Shown: positions 1 to 12,057 of the stretch, piece by piece | How the letters are laid out: each line of letters starts with the position of its first letter | Numbering within the stretch: the stretch's first letter is position 1 | The notes under the pieces: model-generated | Told to the model about the DNA's origin: nothing | Database searches by the model: none | What the model saw: only the letters and a program-made list of their open reading frames with translations | Origin: Pholiota molesta | Taxonomy: Eukaryota > Basidiomycota > Agaricomycetes > Agaricales > Strophariaceae | NCBI GenBank assembly: GCA_014925825.1 | Contig: JACGCK010000048.1 | Span: 124,001 to 188,000 of the forward strand | DNA: 64,000 nt | Reading direction: 5' to 3' | Program-made: the position numbers and the translations under genes

Positions 1-799
1 CGAAAGGAGAACCCTGTGCGCACCATCATCTGGTACCCCGCCTGGGTCTACGGCCTCGGAGAAGGTAAGTTGCAAAGCGTTCTCGCCTTACGTTCTTGCC
101 TGAATATTTGCATAGGTTACCGCAAGTCATCTGGAGGCGTACGGCTCTTCCTGGAGGCCAATAAGCTTGCCGGATACTCTGGAAGATGGGGACCTGGTGC
201 CAATTCCTTTAACTTCGTTCACGTCAAGGATCTCTCGAATGGAATGATCAAAATTTTCGAGGCGGCTCTCGAAGGGAAGGCAGACGAAGGAGCGCAGGGA
301 TATTGTGAGTGATACGGATTTGCTAATGGCGTATTGGTCTCTGAATATTGGCGAAGATTTCTTGTCGAGCGAGCACCCGCACGTTACTTGGGAAGAATAT
401 ACTGCCAAGATTGGAGATGTAAGTCTGCCGTTTGAATCCATAGCTTTCGGCACAAGCTAACCCATTTCGGTAGATTTTGCATAAGCGTGGTGTCTACCCC
501 GAAGGTGGATCTAAGCCTTACCCCGCGGCTGTGACTGATCTTTATGGCGAATGTAAGCTTCTTTAACAATTTCGTGCATGGATATATTGTATTTCAAATC
601 AACTGACACGATGGTTACAGTCGGTTGGAAGTTGCTTGGTTGCAACCACCGCGTTACCGCCGAACGCGCGAAGAAGCTCGGCTGGGAGGCGACAGAGTCG
701 ATGAAGGTGTCCTTGTTCGATACCCTGGCTGAGGAGATTGATATGGCATTCTTCGACCTTCAGCCCAAGGGTTCGATTTTACGGCCCGATGTTGAGTAA
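1..799 (+). CDS. NAD(P)-dependent epimerase/dehydratase family protein, 3' part
   Basis: The gene enters from the left edge, so its N-terminal nucleotide-binding motif is not visible. Five exons can be joined (1-64, 116-304, 357-418, 474-552, 621-799) with GT-AG introns of about 50-70 nt. The product reads through WYPAWVYGLGEG, which resembles the substrate-pocket region of extended short-chain dehydrogenases (RPxxVYGxGEG type), then NSFNFVHVKDLSNGMIKIFE, the family's conserved FVHVDDL-like segment. It ends with a helical C-terminus, FGWKLLGCNHRVTAERAKKL, typical of fungal NAD(P)-binding proteins of this class. The family acts on sugar nucleotides, aldehydes or ketones; the substrate cannot be told here. 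The family call is fairly sure; the activity is unknown. Confidence 0.8.
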
Positions 800-1096
800 A
801 TTCGACAGATTTTGTGGAGTCGGAAACTCATGAATCTGGAGCGAGAACAAAGTTGTGCAATGTGAATTGATAAATGTAACATGGAGGCGCGTGTGTATAT
901 AGCTGGTACAAATACAATGCAATGAATGGATTTGCATTGGATTTGCAATTGATAGATATTGAGTGGATCGTGAATAACCAGTGGAAAGAGGAAGAACGAC
1001 ATCGGATAAATGCAGAGCCTCTCGTCCATACAAGCGTTGCTAATGTTAATATATATCCTCAAAAGAAGAGATCTACAAAATGATAAATCAATGTTA

Positions 1097-1802
1097 GGGC
1101 TAGTTCGGCAACCATAATACGAGCGTATTATGATTATTGATGGCATTCGTATTATTCCCACATCACGCTCGTCACCGTCACCAGTGATGCATGTGATGCG
1201 TGAGTCTGTTCTAAAAGCGGAAGCCGCGCGGCAATCATCGGCAGCCATCACCGGATTTGACGCGGCCTGCCAGTGCACTGAGTGCAGCCAGCGCTCTGAA
1301 ATAAATGGCCTGAGAGCATCTGCAGTAGCCTATTCCATTATTTTATTTAATGTAATAGTGATTAAGAAGAGCCTATACTGACTAAGTATGCAGTTAATTG
1401 GCATTGAATTGCTATGACTTGGCTATTGGTGACAGGGCATATTTAGCATAATCACGACTTATTCAGTTGTTGTATGACTTAAAATATTTTTGGATGTGCA
1501 TCCTTGTGATACACAGACTCAAATACTATAGAAACTAGAGTGTGCGCAATTAGTGCATTCAGTGCGCCAGCTGCGCTTGCAGTGCGCACTGTGCATGGTA
1601 CTGCGCTGGCAGGCCGCGTCAAATCCGGTGATGGCTTGGTGATGGCTGCCGAATCCCGATGATGGCCGCTCGGCTTCCGCTTTTAGAACAGAATCACGCA
1701 TCACAGGTTACGGTGACGAGTGTGATGTGGGAATAATACGAATCTCATCAATAATCATAATACGCTGATAATACGCTCGTATTATGGTTGCCGAACTAGC
1801 CC
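1097..1802. mobile_element. Foldback MITE, Tourist/PIF-Harbinger-like
   Basis: Two arms of about 200 bp (1097 to about 1300 and about 1595 to 1802) are inverted copies of each other, with a short unique centre. The ends begin GGGCTAGTTCGGCAACC, close to the GGGCCTGTTTGG-like start of Tourist MITEs. They are flanked by the trinucleotide TTA on both sides (1094-1096 and 1803-1805), the TWA target duplication of PIF/Harbinger elements. No transposase reading frame is present, so the element is non-autonomous. The right arm has an extra 11-bp repeat of its AGCGTATTAT unit. Confidence 0.75.
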
Positions 1803-1876
1803 TTATATGATAAAAATTGTGCGTTGTGGACAGTTGACGGCTAAAGCTTAAAAAAGGCTCTCGCATTTTATGTCCA

Positions 1877-1987
1877 TGCATTAAGAGAGAATCGAACTCC
1901 CGGCGGGTCGAGTTATATATTGACCTATGTACATGCCTAATAGCTAACATATGGCAACGACCCAGGTTACCACTACCCCATTAATGC
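1877..1987 (-). tRNA. tRNA-Gly (GCC), 40-nt intron
   Basis: On the minus strand the ends form a perfect 7-bp acceptor stem (GCATTAA / TTAATGC) with discriminator A at 1877. The D arm GGGT/ACCT, anticodon stem GGTCG/CGACC, loop TTGCCA and T arm GGGAG-TTCGATT-CTCTC all fold. The anticodon is GCC. A 40-nt intron follows position 37, the canonical site. A run of six T on the transcribed strand (1850-1855) is a good Pol III terminator. The T stem differs from the second Gly copy by a compensated pair. Confidence 0.85.
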
Positions 1988-2064
1988 TTGTTGGATGTGA
2001 TCCCGCCCTCCCAAATTCCAGACTTTCCTCGTAAAGCTAAAAGACGCTTGAAGCAGCAAAAATA

Positions 2065-2164
2065 TGCCGAATATCCGGATTGAACGAATGACCTTCTCAT
2101 TGAATTTTTTTCCGTTGTCAACGACCATACAAGTGAGACGCGACTACCACTGCGCCAATCCGGC
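2065..2164 (-). tRNA. tRNA-Thr (UGU), 27-nt intron
   Basis: The minus strand folds as a tRNA: acceptor GCCGGAT/ATTCGGC with discriminator A, a perfect A box TGGCGCAGTGG, D stem GCG/CGC, anticodon stem TCTCA/TGAGA, variable loop AGGTC, T stem ATTCG/CGGAT and T loop TTCAATC. The loop reads C-U-UGU-A before a 27-nt intron at the canonical 37/38 site, giving anticodon UGU. The GCC...GGCA ends fit eukaryotic tRNA-Thr. A T5 terminator lies within a few bases of the 3' end. Confidence 0.8.
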
Positions 2165-2634
2165 AATAGGTGCGATTAGCGCGCGATGAAAATTAGCGCC
2201 CGAGGCGCTTATTCCTTTTATGTATGCCACAAGCCTGGACGGGCGTGCGCATGCCGTGCGAACTTCTGGGATCCAAATTTAGGTCTGAGGAAACTGGATT
2301 ACTTGAATACGATTCGAATATTGTACGCTAAGTACGAGGTATAAGACTGATTCCGCCAGGTTAAGAACATTTGAAAATCCATCCGCAACAAGGCATAGGG
2401 CCTAGGCTACTCATCATTGCGGCAACTTTGACTATCATAGCTGTATAAATTATACAAACGGCTGTAAATTGTATGTACTACGAATCATTAGTCGGTTAAC
2501 GTTGGTTGTCATTGTATGTATGTCATTGTAACAGTAGCTGTAGACTGTAGTATATGGTATATACTTGCAATTTTGCAAATTACTCCTGCAAAACTTAAAA
2601 CAGAGGCCAGAGTAAAACGTTCGATTAGCTCCAG
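2165..2634. other. Intergenic, nothing recognised
   Basis: This is the spacer between two tRNA genes. I see no coding exon, further tRNA or clear repeat in it. Confidence 0.5.
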
Positions 2635-2720
2635 TGCATTAAGAGGGAATCGAACCCCCGGCGGGTCGAGTTTCTATCACTCAATGGCAACGACCCAGGT
2701 TACCACTACCCCATTAATGC
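2635..2720 (-). tRNA. tRNA-Gly (GCC), 15-nt intron
   Basis: This is the second Gly-GCC gene, on the minus strand. Acceptor GCATTAA/TTAATGC with A73, D arm, anticodon stem GGTCG/CGACC, loop TTGCCA and T arm GGGGG-TTCGATT-CCCTC are as in the copy at 1877-1987. Here the intron at 37/38 is only 15 nt. The B box GGTTCGATTCC is perfect. A TTTT run follows about 17 nt after the 3' end. Confidence 0.87.
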
Positions 2721-3684
2721 ATGCGTTCAGTGGATCTCGCCATACATCCCCTCATCGAAAATGTATAAGTAATGGACTGCAAGCCCAAGCATACAAGTCT
2801 CCAGCTTCTAACGAGTATGCTCTGGTCGCTAGCGCTTGTTTTGCCATACTGACAATTATCGCACTCACGTACAACTCCTAAGATAAAAAATGTTGACACT
2901 TTCGAACCCTAATATAATATATGATTGAAATTAAATCTGTAGTCTGTAGATAGCTGTAGATTCCAATGTAATTCTATGTAGCCCCGCTCTCTGACATATT
3001 TTGGGCGCTTATTTAACTCAATCTTATCTATGTAATCTACTTGAGGCATCTAGCATGCAGATTGCCGACGAAAACCAGCCTCGTTCTCGCTTTTCTTGGC
3101 CGCAAACTACATAGCGTCCCGTAGGCAGACTCCGATGGGTTGATATGATGAATAATTTAAAACATGAAGCATAGCGCGGCGAATGGTCTGCTTCTCTTAG
3201 TTACATTTTCGCGTATATGAGGGTAAAATATCGCAATGCAGTTGCCTTGCCGGTCTGGAGGCAGGTCCAGACGTCCAGGTCTCGTACTCATAATTGATCG
3301 CAAGAAAGGGTGTTCAAAACAGTAATGAAATCTCGAATTGTGGATTGGATTCTCGCTTCACTTGACATCTTCGGTAAGATGCCCTCTGTAAATTATTCAT
3401 GTACAAATTACATCTCAAGGATGCTTCGTTCTGAAATTGCAATAAACTTCTTCAGTCCACCCTACATCAACCCTACATACTATTTGTACAAGTCAGTGTT
3501 ATCGTCCCCTATCTTTTGCCTGACAGAAGCGCTGATATGCGCTGCCCTGTAGATCGTAATCGGTCTTTTTAGGCAAATCCACGTGGACGTAATCAGAGCT
3601 AACACGCACGCGATCGCCCTGTTGTGTACATTTATAACCTCTGGCTCTTCACTGTAGCTGGCTAGCTCCCAATCTTACCTGTCC
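2721..3684. other. Intergenic, AT-rich, upstream of the UPRT gene
   Basis: No exon-like frame with splice signals was found. The last 100 bases presumably hold the promoter and 5' leader of the uracil phosphoribosyltransferase gene, but no clear TATA box stands out. Confidence 0.5.
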
Positions 3685-4835
3685 ATGGCATCCCCCACAT
3701 CCAGCGCCCCCCTGGCGCCTCCCCAACCCGCTCAGACCGTCAACTCTAATCTTGCGCATCTCGATCCCCTGCCACCGTCCGTTTTCACTTTGCCACAGAC
3801 GGCGCAGCTCGAAGCTTTGTACACTATCATCAGAAACAAGGAGACATCGCGAGGAGACTTCTTGTTCTATTCAGATCGCATCATTAGGCTGCTTGTGGAG
3901 GAAGGGCTGAACCATCTCCCAGTTGTGGCTAGGACGGTGGAGACGCCTACTGTGAGTTCCTCACCTCTCGAAATGGCAGCGGGGTCGACCGGCCAACTCT
4001 CAGTACTCAGTGTTGTACGAGATGAGCTGTTAACGAAAAATTGTTATATCATAGGGTGCTGTATACAATGGAGTGGGCTTCGAGGGCAAAATCTGTGGCG
4101 TGTCAATTTTGAGGGCAGGAGAGGTATTGATCCATCATACGCCCCTTCGTACGCATCTTACCATATCCACAGGCTATGGAAGCGGGTCTTCGCGAGGTGT
4201 GTAGAAGTGTGCGGATTGGGAAGATTTTGATTCAGCGGGTATGTTGTCTATAAAATTTGTCCGGACAGATCCCCGATGAAGACATGCTGGCGTAGGATGA
4301 AGAGACAACTTTGCCCAAGTTGTTCTACTCGAAGGTGTGTAGCAGTCAATGTACCTATGTTTTCTTCTCTAATCGTCCGCTCCTCTTAGTTCCCCCAAGA
4401 TATTGCATCTCGTTATGTGCTTCTACTCGACCCAATGCTTGGTATGCCTCCTAATCCGCTGTGCGACCAAAACTATAATGTTGAAGAATGAATTCAGCAA
4501 CCGGAGGATCTGCTATGAAGGCCGTTGAAGTGCTGATGGAGCACGGGGTTCCTGAAGAGCGAATCATTTTCATCAACCTGGTCCGTTTCTTAGTTCCTCT
4601 ATCGACCCATGACGAACTACACGCTCATCTCTGATTGATAGATTGCCGCGCCGGAAGGACTCACGACATTCTGCACACGATTCCCATCTCTGAAAGTAGT
4701 ATGTCACTGCTATCGAACTATAATTCGATTTCTCTAGACTCACATGGTGTACAGATCACTGGATGGATTGACCAAGGCCTCAACGACAAAGCCTACATCA
4801 TCCCCGGTCTGGGTGACTTCGGCGAGCGCAGGTAG
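3685..4835 (+). CDS. FUR1: Uracil phosphoribosyltransferase
   Basis: It converts uracil and PRPP to UMP in the cytosolic pyrimidine salvage pathway. Eight exons join into a protein of about 240 residues with the whole family pattern in order: QLEALYTIIRNKET near the N-terminus, RGDFLFYSDRIIRLLVEEGL, GVGFEGKICGVSILRAGEAM, IGKILIQRDEETTLPKLFYSK, the PRPP-binding loop LLLDPMLATGGSA, and the C-terminal uracil-binding end ITGWIDQGLNDKAYIIPGLG followed by DFGERR-stop. The exon starting at 4055 completes the GVGFEGK motif. The N-terminal 25 residues are proline/alanine-rich and unlikely to matter for catalysis. The start is the first ATG before the conserved block. It converges with P450 number 1. 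Confidence 0.93.
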
Positions 4836-5293
4836 AATCACCCACTTATCGCTCAACCTTGCTGCCGCTCATCATCATTTCTTCGACACCGGATACAGGT
4901 ATTGCACATAAATATGTGATTCCATCTATCTCGAACAATGTGCATGAACCAAAACATCTTCCATCCCCTCATACACATGTAGCTGCATGTCTGTTCATAA
5001 CCTCCAACCGTGTCATCGTCATCACGGCGAGTGTCGAGTCAAATGTTCCCTGAGCTTAAGCGGGTTGATGAGCTAGACTGTCTGTGACTCGATGGGGACT
5101 CCCCGTCGGTTTTAGCAGACACACATAAGTGGGCAATGGCATCATAAGTTCTGAGAATAACTAATACAGTCCTAAATCAACGAGATGTAGATAAAGTTGG
5201 GTGGGTATAACTTGAGATGTGGATATAAATGACTCGTCAAATATCTTCATGATTTGATCGTGTGCTAGTTTAATCGTTGAATCTTGTCAAACA
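4836..5293. other. Convergent 3' intergenic region
   Basis: The 3' flanks of the UPRT gene (+) and P450 number 1 (-). A frame at 4859-5053 has no family features and no splice context. Nothing else was recognised. Confidence 0.5.
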
Positions 5294-7994
5294 TCAAACC
5301 TCACTTCCATTGAGCTCTTTCATCGTAACCCAAAGACCGCCCTGAAACAGAGAAAAAAGAGGTCAATATTACCTACGCTGTGAATGGATCCACTACCATC
5401 CAATAAGCACGCACCTTGATGTACATAGTCAAATGCGACATCGGATACACCTTCTCAGTAGCCTTCAGGCCTTTACAAGCCTTCCACTCCTCCGGGGCGG
5501 CACGTTCGTCTCCTCGTCCAGCTTAAACGCAGTGAACTGCTGCAACAGCCGCACGAGGTAGAACGTCGCCTCGTGGTACGCGAACTGCTGCCGAGGCAGA
5601 TCCGCGGGCCGGCGTTGAAGGGGCAGAAGATGTACGGGTTTGGCGTGAGGTATTTGTGCAGGCGGGCGTCGAGGAAGCGGTCAGGGTCGAATGTCAGCGC
5701 TGGATAGAGCGTAGGTTATAGTGGTGCAGAGTGGGAAATGTGAGTGTTGTGTTTTGGGAGGTTTAAGACAGAACACGATACCGTCGGGTCCCCATAGGTC
5801 GGTGCGGCGGTGGATGTTGATGACCGTGTAGAAGATCCTTCGAAAGAGTTTAGAGCGAGAGGTCAGAGGACGGTAGGAGGTGCTTACTGAGTGCCAGCCG
5901 GGATGTAGAATGGTTTTTGGCTGTCGTCCGCATTTGGTAAAATGACTGGTTCTTTACTGGCTCTGAAATACAATTTAACATCTAAAATTTGGATATTAGC
6001 GCTAAGAGCAAGCATACCTCATGTTAAGTGGGCTAAGTCATGAGGTTAGAGAGGATGAGCTTAAATGTTGATTCATCGAGTGGTATGTAAATCCACGTAC
6101 ACAGGAGGATAAAGTCGCAACACCTCTATTAAATTTATTAGCCTCATAAAACTATGACTTCAATAAGTAGAGACAGATATACCGTTGAGGAAGGCTCTCA
6201 TGAACTTCATATCTCGCATTTGGTCGTAGGTAGGAGTTCCTGACGGTCCGACCGTTTCAAATATTTCGTGCCGAAGACGGCGTTCGATGTCTGGATGTTC
6301 TGCTAGCATGTAGAACGAGAAAGTCAAGAGACACATTGTCTGCAAAAGGATATTGAAGTCAGAAATTCAGATGCAGACATAGTTTTTACGGCGTACAGTA
6401 TCGCGGCCAGCCACGAGTAGGTTGACAAGCTGCACAAAAATTCGGTCAGGGCCCATATAAATTATTAAGTGACGACATGGTTACCTCATCCTTCAGAACC
6501 GCAGGGTCTTGAGTGCGGTTAATAAGATGTTCCAGCAATGTCGTTTCGTCTCCTTCCTGGCTCTTTCTATTTTTCTCCAAGAGTCTCTTCTCCCGCGCGG
6601 ACAAAGCCTCTTTCATCAACGGCTCCGTAAACTCGTCCATAATCTTGCGCATAGGCGACACTTGGTTCTTCCAAAAGTCACCGCCCAACGCTGGCCAGTC
6701 GGCACCCAAACTTGTGCGCAGCGCTGAGAGAACTTGGCCTTCCAGGAAGGCTTTAACGAAGACATTAGAGGGATGGTTGTAGAAGGAAGCCGAGTTTTCT
6801 GCGGCTGATAGCGGTGGGTAGGGTATACCGGCGGAGAGGGAACCAACGTTGGTGCCAAATAGGAACTCCGTAGCCGAGTCTAGTGTAAAACGCGCGACAA
6901 GATCCTGGATGTCATATTCGGGTTAGAGGCGAGTCGGGGACGGTGTGTGCGTATGCAAATTGAATTACCTGGAAATCGATAGAATAACCCTCTGCCAAAC
7001 GGTTTCGGGCTTCTTTGAGAGACAGATCACAATTGCGCTCATAGATTTCGAAGTCGCTGATACGTTCTCGGGTGAAAAATGGGCGCGTAATGGAGCGATG
7101 GAATCTGGGGGCAGTTATACACGTTCATTCTTTGAAACAGGTCGCAAATTCAAATACTCGTACGCACTTCCACATTTCACCTGGAAGCCATGAGTCAGTT
7201 ACTATCAAATGATGCAAATAAAGATGCATGACATGCGTACCATCAGCATTGAATATGCCAGTCCCAAGCAGGGAGTCTAGTTGGCTGTGAAAAATGGAAC
7301 CTAAGTGAGTTAATATCCGATGATCAGCCTCCGTTTATGAATGAAACTTGGGAGAGCTATTGTTAACCTTTCTCGAATGAGTCAAATTGCGTTGCGAGGA
7401 TGGCCTAGAATAGACGGCGATCAGTGTCCGAGTTCAACATGGAGACTGAATATCGATATTGAAGGGCGATCCTTGCCTTGACATGGTCTGGCTCAAAAGT
7501 AGCAAGCTAGGAGCACGTTAGTTAGTATGATATAATATGCTAGCAGACCACAAGCATGCCTACAATTGAAGATGACAATATATCAAATCGAATAACGTTT
7601 CCGTATTCTTCTGCCCATTCTTGCATGGCATCCCCTGCGTCGAGAGTATCAGCTGGGATTTAAGAACTAGGCGTAGAAATTACTGACCAGGGTACCCAGT
7701 TCGAATACTTGATGTAAGTTTGGAAATCACGGAGAGCATGGACTCCTGAACGTAAGGAGGCAATATTGCCTCGTTGTTAGAGGCGTCCCATGTGTTCTTG
7801 ATTTTCTGATAATATCGATTGCACATAAAAAGAGCAGGCTTGGCCAGGACTACCGCAAGGGCTTTGAACCATGTTGGAAGAGCGACCGCGAAGGAGAATT
7901 CCGAAAGCCGTAAAAGGGCGTAGACAGTCGCTGAGGGCAGAATAAAAAAGGGCAATAATCGCAGAAGATATACAGGGCCCGGAGGAAGTTCCAT
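5294..7994 (-). CDS. Cytochrome P450 number 1 (CYP63-like), last exon frame-disrupted
   Basis: A membrane-anchored monooxygenase of the CYP52/CYP63 type, known in wood-decay fungi for hydroxylating alkanes, fatty acids and aromatics; the substrate here is unknown. It starts [15 protein letters not shown] like its two paralogues in this window. In order it shows the N-terminal anchor, [26 protein letters not shown], the I-helix [37 protein letters not shown] and the haem loop [11 protein letters not shown], ending [15 protein letters not shown]. At least ten short introns are present. Just after CLG one base is missing (near 5590), and a second base is missing in a C run (5494-5497). Both are needed to keep frame to the conserved end. 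The intron that paralogues carry after CLGQQ is absent here. It is either a young pseudogene or an assembly error. A TATAAAG lies 73-79 nt upstream of the start. Confidence 0.8.
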
Positions 7995-9968
7995 TTGAAG
8001 AAATGGGGCCGGGAGCAGGGGCTACTCGAGAGAGAATCAAGAGGTGTTGACTTGGATAATTGCCCACTTTATACTCCTTCCTTCAGGCAGCCAGGCAAAA
8101 AATGACTCGGTGTGAAGGCAACGTGCAAGATTCAGGGGGATCGGTTCGTAGGTAGTTTGAGCGATGCCATCTAACCTGAGATCCATAAGACGTGCAGACA
8201 AAGATGAAGCTATTAAAAGTCTATTGTGACGAAGTGACTGCGGAGGAGCTAATATCGGTATGTCCAGTTGAGTCAAGAGACCGAACCTTGTATACTACGG
8301 GAGGCTTTGCGGCGTTTCGATGCCACCAAAATGCCACCACGAGCACATAAGGGACAGAAGGGAATAATGCCGAAGTCATAGTATTCCGTTAGTCGGCTTC
8401 ACGTGGAAAAAACGCGGCATGGCTATTTGTCCTTCGCGCCTCCATGGGTAAAAGCCGAGTACGGATATGGGCTAAATTGAACCTGCTACCTTGCATCGTG
8501 AGGTAAAAGCGGCGCGAAAGCAGAGCAAGAGACAACATCTTGTCAGGCAATTGCTAAAGATAAAAGCATCCGGATCGGTCCGAGTACCATCTCAACACCG
8601 GGTATTATGACAGCTTTTCGATTTCGAAGTGGGATGCTACTTTGAGAATTCCTGAGCATTGTCTTTTCTCATCGATTGCTTTGCCCGAGTGGTAGCTGTA
8701 GCCAGAAAAGCCACCGAGCGGAGCCGGTCGTAATTGAGAATGCGCAGTAGGGCAGTAGGGTTGTTTTTGGCGTTTAGAGCGAGTAAATTACGCAATGGAG
8801 CCTGAGCGCTGGGTATATGTGGGCGGTAAGATGGGTGCTAGCTGGTATCATAGATGGGTGATTGGCAGGAGGCTCCAGGATAGATTAGATGTCGGCTATT
8901 TCCAGGCTGCCATTCTGCGAGAGTTCTGCGTTGATAACAATGGTCGGGAATGTGTCATCGAGACAGATACTGATATGGCATCTTCAAGACCGATAACGCG
9001 TCGGAGGGACGACCTGATGACTAGAGAATGGAAATGCAGGCGTAGTTATTCTGAGCATCGGACTTGGACATGAGTATGTTCCACTTACAGGCTTGCAAAT
9101 TCCCATGCAGGATCGGATGTGGTTGATAAGATGCATTAGAGCCTTGATACATCGCTGGCATCGAAAGGCTGTAAGTAAGGTTGCAATGAAATGGAGGGAG
9201 ATATCAGAGAAAACGAGGTATGCACTGTGGCCATCGTGTCCGCCACTGAGATTGATTAAAATTCGGTTTGTCATGGATAGGCCATGATGCCTGCCGCATG
9301 ATGATGCCTAGTGGCGCATACAGTATGCGCAATTAAACCGGGCTTGCGAGCATATCCCAGTGTTACCACATCTGTCTATCATGCAGCCTTGCAGGCAATT
9401 ACGACGATACCAAGGGTTTGATTTTACAGCGTATCGCTCGGTTAGGTAGGGATGCCACATGTTATGCTGACATCAAGGTGATGATTCGTATTCCGGACAT
9501 GTTGTCGAATGTCTAGAGCATGCAATGGATAATCTGGCTTAATGACTCATCTGCAATAAATCAACATGAGGATGGCCAAAGAAATAAGAGAAACCTTACG
9601 CTACATGATGTATGATTCTCCTCATTCCAGAAAGTCCCTGTCAACCGTCGATGACAAACCACAAAGAGCGTTCTTTGTTCATTGCCTGCGTTACTGCACA
9701 TGCAGCAATCGGGTGCCACTGATTGATACAGGCTGGTATGGTGGAGTCTGTCAAAGCGTCCTGGAAATGTACCAAAAGATCATCATCGTGATATAGTGAA
9801 CAAAAATGAAGAGACGTTATGACCTCAGTGTAGTGTTTCTCATATTTGTGACCGTGGGAAAGCTGATGGTTTCTAATTTGAACAATCCATAGGGACGCGT
9901 TCCTCAGATCGTCCTTGGCACTCTCGTCGAAAACTTTGACGATAATCTCATTTCAATAAGCACTAACG
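7995..9968. other. Divergent intergenic region of about 2 kb
   Basis: It lies between P450 number 1 (-) and CCT2 (+). Apart from the P450 TATA-like site I recognise no gene. A 92-codon frame at 8795-9073 shows no family motif, no splice signals and no signal peptide, so I do not call it. Confidence 0.5.
8067..8073 (-). promoter_or_regulatory. TATA-like box of P450 number 1
   Basis: TATAAAG on the minus strand, 73-79 nt upstream of the ATG at 7994. Spacing and sequence fit a core promoter; no transcript data support it. Confidence 0.4.
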
Positions 9969-12057
9969 ATGTCTGCACAGATCTTTAGTGAGCAGGTACG
10001 TGTTACAGCCCGATGACTCCTCAGTTTCTCATTCAACGACGTGAAATCGCAGGCGACAGAAGAAAAAGCAGAGAACGCGCGTCTCTCGTCATTCGTCGGC
10101 GCCCTGGCTCTCGGCGATCTCGTCAAATCAACTCTGGGACCAAAAGGAATGAACAAGATTCTTCAATCTGCATCAACAGGGGAGATTAACGTTACCAACG
10201 ATGGAGCTACGATTCTGAAGGCGATCCAGCTCGATAATGCCGCAGCAAAGATTCTAGTCAACATCTCGAAGGTGCAGGATGATGAAGTCGGAGATGGCAC
10301 GACGAGTGTGACTGTGCTGGCAGCAGAACTGCTGAGGGAAGCGGAAAAGCTGATCGCGCAAAAGATCCATCCACAAACGATCGTTGAAGGGTACCGAATT
10401 GCAAGCGTAACCGCACTGAAGGCGCTGGAAGGTGCTGCTATCAACAACAAGTGCGTCTGACACCCCAATATCTTTTAGAACACACACTGATGATTGAGAA
10501 GGTCAGACCCAAAGCAATTCCGCGAAGATCTATTCAACATTGCTCGAACGACGTTATCCTCAAAAGTCCTGTCTCAGGACAAGAATTACTTCGCCAACCT
10601 GGCAGTAGATGCTGTTCTTCGCTTGAAGGTAATTTTGTATGCCTGTTGACAATTGATCTCGTCTGACGACTACCTATAGGGCTCAATAGATCTCGAACAC
10701 ATCCAAATCATCAAAAAGGTCGGCGGCAAGTTGACGGACTCTTATTTGGACGAAGGCACGTCATTATTTTAGCATCCTTCTATGGTAGGAACATTAACTT
10801 TGTATAGGCTTCATCCTGGACAAGGTCATTGCTACCAATTCACCAAAGAGACTCGAAAATGCCAAGATTCTCATCGCTAATACTTGTATGGAGTTGTTTT
10901 CTCTTCTGTTCATCTTATATGTGCTTACATCCTCTTAGCCATGGACACTGACAAGATCAAGATCTTTGGTGCGCGAGTGAAAGTGGACAGCACTGGAAAA
11001 CTTGCTGAACTCGAGAGGGCTGAACGAGTACGTCAGCATTGTGATCGTTTTATTGCTCGAGTTTGACACCAATAACAGGAGAAAATGAAAGCCAAAGTCG
11101 AGGCCATCGCTGCCCACGGAATCAACTGCTTCGTCAACCGACAGTTGATCTACAACTACCCAGAATCTCTTCTGACCGAAAAAGGTATTATGGTGATCGA
11201 ACACGCCGATTTCGAGGGTGTAGAGAGGCTGTCTCTGGTTACTGGAGGTGAAATCGCTAGCACATTTGACAGGCCTGACCTCGTGAAACTTGGTCACTGT
11301 GAAGTCATCGAAGAGATCATGATCGGAGAGGATAAGGTACGTCAGCTATGCTGGAGTTCTAATTTATGCAAACGCGCTCAAAATTACGTTACTCTTATGA
11401 AGCTCATCAAATTCTCTGGTGTTGCCGCTGGCGAAGCATGCACTGTCGTCCTTCGCGGATCAACAAACCAAATGGTCGACGAGGCTGAGCGATCCCTCCA
11501 CGACGCCCTCTCCGTCCTTTCGCAAACAGTGAAAGAGACACGAATCGTCCTCGGAGGAGGCTGCTCGGAAATGCTCATGAGCTGCGCCGTGGAGACCGCA
11601 GCCCAGAGCGTCGAAGGCAAGAAGGCGATCGCCGTCGAGGCCTTCGCACGCGCGCTCCGACAGATTCCCATCATCCTCGCGGATAACGCTGGATACGACT
11701 CCTCCGATTTGGTGACGAGGCTGCGCGCTGCTCACTACGGTGGCCAATCGGATGCTGGACTGGGTGGGTTTTTTTGGCTTCCCAGTTCGTTGGGGATAAT
11801 CTTGCTTATCTGATATTGATATGATACAGATATGGAACGCGGCACTATCGGCTCCATGAAAAGCCTTGGAGTCACGGAGAGCTATAAGCTGAAGCGACAG
11901 GTTGTTCTTAGCGCCAGCGAAGCTGCGGAGATGATTATTCGGTGCGTTGTGATTTGAGCGTCTGTTTAAGTCATGCACCATCTGATGCATGTTTTCTTTT
12001 ATTTATAGGGTGGATGATATTCTACGAGCAGCGCCTCGGAGACGCGAGGCTGTTTAG
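9969..12057 (+). CDS. CCT2: Chaperonin CCT/TRiC subunit beta
   Basis: One of the eight subunits of the cytosolic ATP-driven folding ring that folds actin, tubulin and other clients. The first exon is 27 nt (MSAQIFSEQ); the second starts at 10053 and the third at 10502. The joined protein is about 525 residues, the normal length. It shows [37 protein letters not shown], the ATP-site loop [40 protein letters not shown], the beta-specific [38 protein letters not shown] and the second nucleotide motif [18 protein letters not shown]. It ends [15 protein letters not shown]. No lesion was seen. It is diverged from P450 number 1 by 2 kb and is a single-copy core gene. Confidence 0.95.

Noticed and set aside
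1130..1381. Open frames inside the foldback element
   Set aside because: They appear in both arms as mirror images and encode nothing recognisable; a by-product of the repeat.
5294..7994. Declaring P450 number 1 a definite pseudogene
   Set aside because: Both lesions are single missing bases, one in a homopolymer, and the rest of the gene is clean; sequencing error is equally likely.
8795..9073. 92-codon frame between P450 number 1 and CCT2
   Set aside because: No motif, splice context or signal peptide; length is expected by chance.
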